Positions 35,522-41,802 of a stretch of DNA of 64,000 nucleotides are shown here, in pieces. The number at the start of each line of letters is the position of its first letter. Within the stretch, counting starts at the first letter, position 1. The notes under the pieces were generated by a model. That model had not been told where the DNA came from. It did no database searches and saw only the letters and a list, made by a program, of their open reading frames with translations. Source of the DNA: a virus; the IMG/VR virus record IMGVR_UViG_3300032523_001141, positions 55,991 to 119,990 of that record; one strand, written 5' to 3'. Both the position numbers and the translations under genes were made by a program.

Positions 35522-36021
35522 CAGAAGTCTCCGGGGAGGATGAGCTTCTTTTTACCAGATTGCCCCGAAAAAACAGAAAAGTCAGGTGATACATGCTTGC
35601 CGGTATCCCGACCTACAGGCAGAGAAGGGGGCAGGGCGGTTGAGAAATTCCCAGACGAGGACAGCGAAACAGCACTTTTACGGTTTGGCCGGTGACGCAT
35701 AAACCACGCGTCGACTTTCGGGTCTGTCCTGTCGCCTTGATTTTTAGCGTCACGCGCGCACTCGGCCATCATGTCAACGCCCTGCTGTAAATCCATGCGG
35801 TCGTGGGAGAGCCACCGCTTGCCGGGGTTCTTAACCATCATCTCGCGCAGCTGTTTCGCTTCAGCACTAAGCGCGGTGGCACGCTCCAAAAACTCCCGGC
35901 GGGTTAGCACGAAGAACTCGCCCGTCTGCTCGTCGTGCAGACACACAAAGCCGTTTTGCGCGTAAAATTTAAGTCCGCGGTACGTGTAGCACTTACCAAT
36001 CACATCCTTGCGGTCAGCCAT
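35521..36021 (-). CDS. Hypothetical protein, 166 aa
   Basis: Starts at the ATG at 36021 with GAGGAC upstream. The N-terminal 55 residues are beta-rich (GKCYTYRGLKFYAQNGFVCLHDE, GEFFVLTRREFLE). A helical centre follows (ALSAEAKQLREMMVKN), then a Ser/Pro/Gly-rich tail ending KKKLILPGDF. No catalytic motif. Coupled to the downstream glycine-zipper gene by stop/start overlap. Probably a minor virion or assembly protein. Confidence 0.5.
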   Translation of the reverse strand: MADRKDVIGKCYTYRGLKFYAQNGFVCLHDEQTGEFFVLTRREFLERATALSAEAKQLREMMVKNPGKRWLSHDRMDLQQGVDMMAECARDAKNQGDRTDPKVDAWFMRHRPNRKSAVSLSSSGNFSTALPPSLPVGRDTGKHVSPDFSVFSGQSGKKKLILPGDF

Positions 36022-36028
36022 GATGTCC

Positions 36029-36367
36029 TCATTTATTTACCGGAATTGTGCATGTACCAGATACGCAATTATCAGGTAACGCGCGTTGCTGTAATTTCAT
36101 AACCGGCGCCAGTTTTGACTCAGCGTTTACTTTGCCGTCTTTCGGTTCGCAATCCGGGCAGTCCGTCCAGTGCAGATCGTCACCTGTGCGGATTCTACCC
36201 GTACCTTTACATCTTGTGCAGTCCTTTGTGTCGACTAATACTTTTGGCGGAATTGCGTCAGGAAGGAAAGAAACATAAGCAGCCTCTGCAGCGACCATGC
36301 CGACACAATCTTTTTTGGGCGATTCGGCATACGTCACCGGGGCTAAAAGCATAAGCCACTCAAACAT
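36029..36367 (-). CDS. Small exported protein with DnaJ-like zinc motif
   Basis: 112 residues. A short hydrophobic N-terminus (MFEWLMLLAPVTYAES) looks like a signal peptide. At about 50-75 it has CTRCKGTGRIRTGDD, then TDCPDC, which is the CxxCxGxG / CxxC layout of a DnaJ-type zinc finger with one repeat pair. The C-terminal CVSGTC could form a disulfide. It lies just downstream of the papain-like protease gene, suggesting an envelope-acting pair. Function unknown. Confidence 0.55.
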   Translation of the reverse strand: MFEWLMLLAPVTYAESPKKDCVGMVAAEAAYVSFLPDAIPPKVLVDTKDCTRCKGTGRIRTGDDLHWTDCPDCEPKDGKVNAESKLAPVMKLQQRALPDNCVSGTCTIPVNK

Positions 36368-36394
36368 GTGAACTACTCCAAATCAGACGTGTAT

Positions 36395-37420
36395 TTAAAT
36401 ATTGCCTAACGAGCCATAATGCGGTAGTTTTTTACGCGGCCAACCGTTTACGCCAGAAATCGCCACCATGTATCGGTTTTTGATATCAGACCATTTTGCC
36501 CAAAACGCGCCAATTGGAATATCGAAGGCCGTGCCTAAAATCCTGCGGCCACCTTCATTCCACGCGCCCCAACTATTTTGGACTAATATAAGCGGCTCGC
36601 CGTAAAGTTTAATAGTCTCGGGTCGGTCGTCCGCGGCCAGATAAGCAAGCGCGTGCGCCCAGCTCCCGCTGCGCTTAGACACGCCATTAGCGTCGCGCTG
36701 GTCCGAAAAGCCCTCACTACCGCAAGAACTTACGCAATAACCGTTAGCGAGTAAGTCACGCAAGACTTCGTATGTCTCGACCTCGGTAATTGTTTGTACG
36801 CGGTGGTCTTTGCCTACTGCAAGCCAAGAGGTTGGCGGAGTGCGGGAGCCATAGAGCCCAGCGTTACGCGAACTGTATTGCGTAAAATCAACGTTAATCT
36901 CGTCGTATTTTTTACGCAGCCAGAGGCCACTCTCGTTTAGCGCTACTTGAGCAGCTTCGGCGCAGCTCCAGCCGTCGCCACCGTGCCGGCGCCAGTTATA
37001 AAACGCTTCTGTGCTTAACACGCCGTTTAAACGCGCTGTGTCGCTAACTTCTGGCGGGCCTTCAAGCCGCTCTGATTTTGGATCAGGAACGCCGCAAGTA
37101 ATATCGCAGCACATGGTGCCGAGACACGCGTTTCGCGTCGACCAACTTACACAGTCACCGCGGCCCTGCGCTCCGCCCGGTAGGCAGTCTGGATAAATTT
37201 TTAAGATCTCGAGGAAGGGCGCAGAAAGTTTTCCTTTGCCCGTCTCCTCGAGCCTATATGCGGAGCACGCCATAGCCCCATCCGGAATACCGCCCGCACT
37301 TTTAATTTGCGCGCGCAATGCTTCCGCAGCTTCGGGGTTGCTGTAAGCGCCCACGAAACCTGTCTGATATGCCTTTGCAACGTCAAAGACGCTGTCAAAG
37401 AATTGCTCTTTATCGGCCAT
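36395..37420 (-). CDS. Papain-like (C1-fold) cysteine peptidase
   Basis: 341 residues, GGAG before the ATG at 37420. The three papain motifs are in order: GRGDCVSWS with Cys90, GSWAHALAY with His256, and QNSWGAWNEGG with Asn282 of the NSWG motif. Other Cys residues (CCDITCG) may form disulfides. No signal peptide is obvious, so the enzyme could act from within the virion or after lysis. A target is not deducible; cleavage of cell-wall peptides or of surface proteins is possible. It is grouped with small membrane and exported proteins and a matrixin-like protease, which looks like an envelope module. Confidence 0.8.
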   Translation of the reverse strand: MADKEQFFDSVFDVAKAYQTGFVGAYSNPEAAEALRAQIKSAGGIPDGAMACSAYRLEETGKGKLSAPFLEILKIYPDCLPGGAQGRGDCVSWSTRNACLGTMCCDITCGVPDPKSERLEGPPEVSDTARLNGVLSTEAFYNWRRHGGDGWSCAEAAQVALNESGLWLRKKYDEINVDFTQYSSRNAGLYGSRTPPTSWLAVGKDHRVQTITEVETYEVLRDLLANGYCVSSCGSEGFSDQRDANGVSKRSGSWAHALAYLAADDRPETIKLYGEPLILVQNSWGAWNEGGRRILGTAFDIPIGAFWAKWSDIKNRYMVAISGVNGWPRKKLPHYGSLGNI

Positions 37421-37437
37421 GGCGTGCTCCAGCTAGT

Positions 37438-37944
37438 TCACTCAGCCGACTCAGGCTCGACTACTGCCTCAGGCTCGACTACTGTGTTGGTATCGACCAC
37501 GACTTGCGTTGCCGCTTCGTGTGTCTCGCCGACAAGCGTTACCCCGAAAAACCCGGGCTGCGTCGGGGCAACCGTATCAACGGCAACAAACGTTACCGTG
37601 GCGGGCTCCGACGAATTGCCGGCGTCATCGACGTCGACAAGCGTTAAAACAACATTCGAATCTTGCGGCACAGAGATTACGCCGAGCTCAACTGAATCAC
37701 CGGCGTACGACGTCGAACCCTTCGATTCGCCGTTTACGGTTACCGTTACAACACGCGACACGACATCCCCATCAACGGGGGCGCCGGCGGAAACTTTATA
37801 TGAAAGCATATCTGCCATTTGGTTACTCCTAAGTTGAACCACCCTCAAACCAACTGGTGTACTTGTGGACAACGCTAGCGCGCGCCACATTGAATACACC
37901 AACAAAACAACGCCTAAAATTACAAACGCCAAAAAACTAATCAT
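37438..37944 (-). CDS. Membrane-anchored Ig-like domain protein with possible internal start
   Basis: 168 residues from the ATG at 37944. Residues 4-24 (FLAFVILGVVLLVYSMWRALA) form one membrane span. A beta-rich domain follows (VVTVTVNGESKGST, VVLTLVDVDDAGNSSEPATVTFV) of fibronectin/Ig type with an acidic tail (VVEPEAVVEPESAE). An in-frame ATG at 37818 has a much stronger ribosome binding site (TAGGAG, eight bases before it), so a soluble 126-residue form is likely, either alone or in addition. The neighbours are short exported or membrane proteins. Possible adhesin-like or lysis-related part; no function assigned. Confidence 0.5.
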   Translation of the reverse strand: MISFLAFVILGVVLLVYSMWRALALSTSTPVGLRVVQLRSNQMADMLSYKVSAGAPVDGDVVSRVVTVTVNGESKGSTSYAGDSVELGVISVPQDSNVVLTLVDVDDAGNSSEPATVTFVAVDTVAPTQPGFFGVTLVGETHEAATQVVVDTNTVVEPEAVVEPESAE

Positions 37945-37946
37945 TG

Positions 37947-38417
37947 TTACTTTTTCTCAGCTGGTGCCGATTTGGTCACCGCAGAATCAGCAATGATATC
38001 GCAAGCTGTTACCAACTTTTTAACCGTGTCTGGGTTTAGCTGCACGACCTCTTCGGTACCCATTTGCGCTTTAATCACGTCATTAATCGCAACGTCAAGC
38101 CCAGGGTACTTATTTACTTGATCTACGGCTAGTTTTAATGTGTTTGCGTGCAGTACCGCAAAACGCTCTGTTGTATTTACTAGTTTGCCGTTATCTCGCG
38201 CTACCACGGTCTTTAAACCAATATAAATGCTTTGTACCCGAGCGCGATCGGCGTCGGTGGCGTTTTGCAGCAGCTTTACGATAGTCGGATCGGTAACGAC
38301 AACGTGGTCCGGCGCAACAACAGGCGGCTTAACAGGAAATTTAATGTCTGCTAGGCCGTTCGGGAATACGAACGACAGCAACAGCAAAAGTCCAAGAAAC
38401 CAAACTACTTTTTTCAT
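37947..38417 (-). CDS. Secreted or membrane-anchored protein, 156 aa
   Basis: An N-terminal signal or anchor (MKKVVWFLGLLLLLSFVFPNG) is followed by a Val/Pro-rich stretch. A helical domain with TDADRARVQSIYIGLKTVV and YPGLDVAINDVIKAQMGTEE comes next, and a short basic end. The ATG at 38417 overlaps the preceding stop as ATGA. No lipobox is visible. An N-terminally anchored periplasmic protein next to single-span proteins is compatible with an inner-membrane spanin, but this is only architecture. Confidence 0.5.
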   Translation of the reverse strand: MKKVVWFLGLLLLLSFVFPNGLADIKFPVKPPVVAPDHVVVTDPTIVKLLQNATDADRARVQSIYIGLKTVVARDNGKLVNTTERFAVLHANTLKLAVDQVNKYPGLDVAINDVIKAQMGTEEVVQLNPDTVKKLVTACDIIADSAVTKSAPAEKK

Positions 38418-38701
38418 ACAACACCCTTAGACGGTTGTTGGTACTCGACAATTACGCGAAGCAGCGTTGTGCACGCAGTTACGCCATCTTCGCAGCCTTC
38501 CGCGGCCAGCCGATCACGCAGCTCTGTGACAGATTTAATATCCGCTACGAGAGAAACAGCAATTGACGGTTTAACCTTCGGGGCTGAATCGTTAAAAAAA
38601 GCGGGAACAGCCAGCTTGACGAGAGGCGCTAGTTGTTTGACGTACGTCAAAACTAGCGTAAACAAAAATAATCCGGCTAAAACGCCTTGAAACAAACTCA
38701 T
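38414..38701 (-). CDS. Small single-span membrane protein, 95 aa
   Basis: N-terminal membrane segment LFQGVLAGLFLFTLVLTYV followed by a helical domain with two cysteines (EGCEDGVTACTTLLR) that could form a disulfide in the periplasm. It overlaps the downstream gene as ATGA. It belongs to a run of four small membrane or exported proteins near proteases and holin candidates. Function not recognised. Confidence 0.5.
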   Translation of the reverse strand: MSLFQGVLAGLFLFTLVLTYVKQLAPLVKLAVPAFFNDSAPKVKPSIAVSLVADIKSVTELRDRLAAEGCEDGVTACTTLLRVIVEYQQPSKGVV

Positions 38702-38736
38702 AGTAACGCTCCGTTTATTGAGATACGAGTATTTTA

Positions 38737-39552
38737 TCAGAACTGCGGCACAAGCCTATATGGTTTTCCATTAATTAAAATTGTGCCGCTAACGTCTACA
38801 ACGCCCTTGTTCTTTTTTTGTGTGTTTTTACTGACTTTACCGTAAAGTTTTACCATCTCGTCGATGTCGCCTTTTTGCGGCTTGGTGACAGTTGGGTCGT
38901 AGTAGGGCGCCATTAAGTTACCACGGCCAAGGTGCTCTAAACCAAGCGCGTGTCCAAGTTCGTGGCAGGTAACGGCTACTGCCATGTCAAAAGTCCACTC
39001 CTCCGCTTCGTCGTACATCTGGTCAAGCTGCATGTTTGCCGTAACACCGCACGGCAGCTCGCTCCACGCGAGCGTGCCGCCGCGGTCGTCTAGGTTCACG
39101 CCGCGGCCTTTCCCAGACCGCGCGTGGATGTTTGCGTGATTAACGTCGTCTACACGCACGGGCTCGATAGCGCACACATTAGCCCACTGCATAATAGCCG
39201 CGTCAAACGCCAGCGTAGCCTGCACATCAGTAATGCCGGGCAGCACTAATTTAGAGTGATACGTAATGTTTTTATGCGGCCATTTACACACGTTATCTTT
39301 GCTCGTGATATTAAAGTCTGGCAAACCACAGCGGTGGCGGGCCATGACGTGCGCCGTACGCGGGCCCACAATGCCGGTCGGCTCAAGGCCGTGAAAATTC
39401 TGATACTCACGAACAACGGCTTCTAATGACTTGCCGCTAATTTTTTTAATTTGCGCCCACGACTGGCTACCGAAGTAACCAAGCTTCTGCAGCCGCTTGA
39501 GTATCTCTGTTGCTGATAAAACGTTTTTTTGTTCTGATTTTGATTTTGCCAT
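38737..39552 (-). CDS. Matrixin-like (M10) zinc metalloprotease with peptidoglycan-binding prodomain
   Basis: 271 residues. Residues about 14-72 form a PG_binding_1-type helical domain (LKRLQKLGYFG, EYQNFHGLEPTGIVGPRTA). It is followed at 74-79 by RCGLPD, which matches the cysteine-switch PRCGxPD motif that keeps matrix metalloproteinases latent. The catalytic domain has HELGHALGLEH (197-207: three zinc-binding His, Glu198) and the Met-turn NLMAPYY with Met214. This is the full prodomain plus catalytic core of a minimal matrixin. It has no signal peptide, so it would be released by lysis, exported by holin action or carried in the virion. The C-terminal 45 residues are a short basic/beta extension. 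Confidence 0.85.
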   Translation of the reverse strand: MAKSKSEQKNVLSATEILKRLQKLGYFGSQSWAQIKKISGKSLEAVVREYQNFHGLEPTGIVGPRTAHVMARHRCGLPDFNITSKDNVCKWPHKNITYHSKLVLPGITDVQATLAFDAAIMQWANVCAIEPVRVDDVNHANIHARSGKGRGVNLDDRGGTLAWSELPCGVTANMQLDQMYDEAEEWTFDMAVAVTCHELGHALGLEHLGRGNLMAPYYDPTVTKPQKGDIDEMVKLYGKVSKNTQKKNKGVVDVSGTILINGKPYRLVPQF

Positions 39553-39576
39553 GATTTGCTTCCTTGCAAGTGTTAT

Positions 39577-39984
39577 TCATGCGGCACCTTCTTGCGCCGC
39601 CAATTGCAAAATTTCTGATAGCTCTTCGTCAGAAGCGTTTTCTGAGGCGTCCAGCAGAGCATCAAATAACACGTTTTTGCCGCAGTCTGGTTTGCCGCAA
39701 GTTTCTTGCCACAGCGCGTCTAGTTTTCTACGCAGCCGAATTGTGCGTAAGCGCGGAAGCGTCCGAGCATTGCGCAACCAGTTAACAATCTTTGCGTCAG
39801 AATTTCGATTGCGGCACGCTATGATAACCTGCACGATAATCGAAATTGCCATTAAGATCAGCATAGGATCGAATCGAGCCAGCCCGTCAGCGCGAAAAGA
39901 AAGCTCACTTAAAAGACTTTCCCTTGCTCGCCGCAAAACCTGACTCGATTCGATCCTAGCGATTAACGGATCGTTAGTAGGCAC
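39577..39984 (-). CDS. Small membrane protein with CxxxxC motif, start uncertain
   Basis: Reading from the GTG at 39984 gives 135 residues overlapping the upstream stop by 11 bases. A TTG at 40008 and an ATG at 39864 (95 residues) are alternatives. A membrane span (MLILMAISIIVQVIIACR) begins at the latter ATG. It is followed by an Arg-rich segment and a helical acidic end with CGKPDCGK. A 15-bp inverted repeat (39864-39878 with 39944-39958) in the transcript ends exactly at the A of that ATG, so folding may control the start. Function unknown; lies in the putative lysis/envelope module. Confidence 0.5.
   Translation of the reverse strand: MPTNDPLIARIESSQVLRRARESLLSELSFRADGLARFDPMLILMAISIIVQVIIACRNRNSDAKIVNWLRNARTLPRLRTIRLRRKLDALWQETCGKPDCGKNVLFDALLDASENASDEELSEILQLAAQEGAA
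39864..39958 (-). repeat. 15-bp perfect inverted repeat inside coding region
   Basis: TAGGATCGAATCGAG at 39864-39878 and its complement CTCGATTCGATCCTA at 39944-39958, separated by 65 bases, lie within the membrane-protein gene. In the transcript they would form a 15-bp stem whose 3' end touches an in-frame ATG. Perfect conservation within coding sequence suggests selection on the RNA or DNA structure. Confidence 0.7.
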
Positions 39985-40357
39985 TGTCCGCACGCATACG
40001 CTCAACAAGCAGCGTTTCCGCGTAGCGGTATTGCGCTTGAATAGCTTCCTTTTTCACAGCCTCGCGGCCGCCTAAGTATTTCCACACAATAAAGCCGTTA
40101 ACGCTAATTGTGCCCGCGGCGGCAATAAGCGCCGTAACAGCCTTTGTGACTTCTTGTGCGTTGTTCGAATCAAGCCAACCAACTACTGTAGCGGCAGTAA
40201 TTAAATTTATGGCCACTGAGCTCACCATCGAAACAAATTCGGGTGTAACCCAATTTTTGTTATCTACTACGTCAGTAGCGGCGTTATTTAATACGCGCAG
40301 CTCGGCACGAAGGGCGTCAACGGGCTGCTTACTAACAGATGTTTTCTTTGTAGTCAT
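39974..40357 (-). CDS. Putative holin-like protein with two membrane spans
   Basis: 127 residues from the ATG at 40357, chosen for its AAGGAG site; earlier frame extension lacks one. After a basic N-terminus, two membrane segments (FVSMVSSVAINLITAATVVGW and VTALIAAAGTISVNGFIVWKYL) are joined by a short polar turn. A charged helical tail (GREAVKKEAIQAQYRYAE) follows. Size, two spans and charged C-terminus are like class II holins. It is adjacent to the matrixin-like protease with a peptidoglycan-binding domain. Holin identity is inferred from topology only. Confidence 0.5.
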   Translation of the reverse strand: MTTKKTSVSKQPVDALRAELRVLNNAATDVVDNKNWVTPEFVSMVSSVAINLITAATVVGWLDSNNAQEVTKAVTALIAAAGTISVNGFIVWKYLGGREAVKKEAIQAQYRYAETLLVERMRADSAY

Positions 40358-40431
40358 GTAAATAAATCTCCTTGTAGCTGATATTCTCGCTAATCGACAT
40401 GCGCAACGCAAGACGCTGTTTAATTATATTG

Positions 40432-41472
40432 TCACCGCATACCAAAAAGCGGCGGTACAACAGCGTGTAACATGCCAGCCCACAACCCGGCATCTTGGAT
40501 TTTTTCTTGGGCCATAGGGGTTAAACCAGCTAAAGCTCCGAGCGTCCGCCCAGCGATGTTCGCCGTGGCTAAACCAACGCCCGCAGAAACCAAACCGGTA
40601 ATAACAGTAGCCGGGCTAATAATAGAAGACCGGGCCTGTGTAGAAAGCCCTGTCATTAAGCCGGTAGTGGCAGCAGCTACCGCGGGGCTCGTGTGCGGTA
40701 CGATACCCGCCTGACTGTAACCTTTGCTAGCGTCAGACCAGACAGCGCGGTTAAACGCGTCTACAGGGATGGTCGGAGCGTATAACCCAGTGTTGCCTTG
40801 CGTTTTATCGGCGCCAAAAAAATTCGCTTTTTTTCCGGGGACAGGCGGTTGCTCGTTTGGAAGCTTAGCGTTGTTGCTGGTTACCCAAGAGTTTAAATAA
40901 CCCGTACCCGGCAGCTGCCGCCGAATTTCTCCGGCGTTTAACGCTCCGTAACCTAATCCAATTAAACCGCCGGCAATACCTAACGGTTTTCGTAATTGCC
41001 CGGGCTCTAAAAAACGTTCTGGAAACAACTGCTCGGCTAACGTGCCGGCGCCGTAACCAATTCCGCCAAGAAGCAGGCTCGACACAATAGCGTTTGATAG
41101 AGGGGTCGGCCCGCCGAGGGCCGTATTTGCTGTGTTCCAGCCAGCGCCGATAGTTTTCGTCATACTGGCTTGCTTAATTAAAACACTATGCGTGCTGTCC
41201 GGGGTTGTTTGCGTAAACAAAATTGGCACGCCGGCGTGGAGCGTATTTGCGTACGCTTCTTTTACGCGATTTGACAGTCGGTTTGGCGTATGTACAAATA
41301 TTTCATTTTTCTCAGGTTGCCAGCTAATTGTTGCAATAGCCAAAATGCCGGTCTCGCTGGCTACCTTGTTATGCATTAACTGTAACGCGCACGCTGTCGG
41401 CAAGAGAGCCTGCACGCGCGCAGGAACTTGCTGCCACTCCGCGAGCGTAAGTTGTGTCGGTGGAATACTCAT
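40432..41472 (-). CDS. Glycine-zipper membrane-associated protein, 346 aa
   Basis: Starts at the ATG at 41472, overlapping the upstream TGA as ATGA. The first 110 residues are a soluble mixed domain (TLAEWQQVPARVQALLP, KNEIFVHTPNRLSNRVKEAY). Four hydrophobic Gly/Ala segments follow (NAIVSSLLLGGIGYGAGTLAE, PLGIAGGLIGLGYGALNAG, VAAATTGLMTGL, VITGLVSAGVGLATANIAG). This is another member of the glycine-zipper class. Likely inserts in membranes in multiple copies; function not known. Confidence 0.5.
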   Translation of the reverse strand: MSIPPTQLTLAEWQQVPARVQALLPTACALQLMHNKVASETGILAIATISWQPEKNEIFVHTPNRLSNRVKEAYANTLHAGVPILFTQTTPDSTHSVLIKQASMTKTIGAGWNTANTALGGPTPLSNAIVSSLLLGGIGYGAGTLAEQLFPERFLEPGQLRKPLGIAGGLIGLGYGALNAGEIRRQLPGTGYLNSWVTSNNAKLPNEQPPVPGKKANFFGADKTQGNTGLYAPTIPVDAFNRAVWSDASKGYSQAGIVPHTSPAVAAATTGLMTGLSTQARSSIISPATVITGLVSAGVGLATANIAGRTLGALAGLTPMAQEKIQDAGLWAGMLHAVVPPLFGMR

Positions 41473-41801
41473 GACAGAAACGCTCGCCAAAGTTGCACTA
41501 CAAATAAACAAGACATAACAACCCAAATAAAAATGCCGCACACATACGCGATGTTGAGCCACGGTAACTTTGCAAGCTCTTTTTTTAGTTTTGTTATTGG
41601 GATACGTTGCAAAATTATCAAGGCGCGGATGTAGTTTACGAACTGAAGATTGCTTGGGCGGATTGCGGGAATTTCTGGTTCCGGTGGTGTTGGTGGTGTT
41701 GGTGCCGGCACAGGTTCTGGTAAAGGCGCGGGTGCCGGATCAGGCTCTACCTTTTTTGGCGTAAACCAATCTATGATTTTTGTTATGACAGGGGCGGCCA
41801 T
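41469..41801 (-). CDS. Pro-rich, C-terminally membrane-anchored protein, 110 aa
   Basis: An N-terminal helix is followed by a proline-rich spacer (PAPAPLPEPVPAPTPPTPPE). A basic amphipathic region (ALIILQRIPITKLKKELAK) leads to one C-terminal span (IAYVCGIFIWVVMSCLFVVQLW). The layout is tail-anchored, with the Pro-rich rod in the cytoplasm. ATGA overlap with the glycine-zipper gene suggests a functional pair. No family recognised. Confidence 0.5.
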   Translation of the reverse strand: MAAPVITKIIDWFTPKKVEPDPAPAPLPEPVPAPTPPTPPEPEIPAIRPSNLQFVNYIRALIILQRIPITKLKKELAKLPWLNIAYVCGIFIWVVMSCLFVVQLWRAFLS

Positions 41802-41802
41802 T

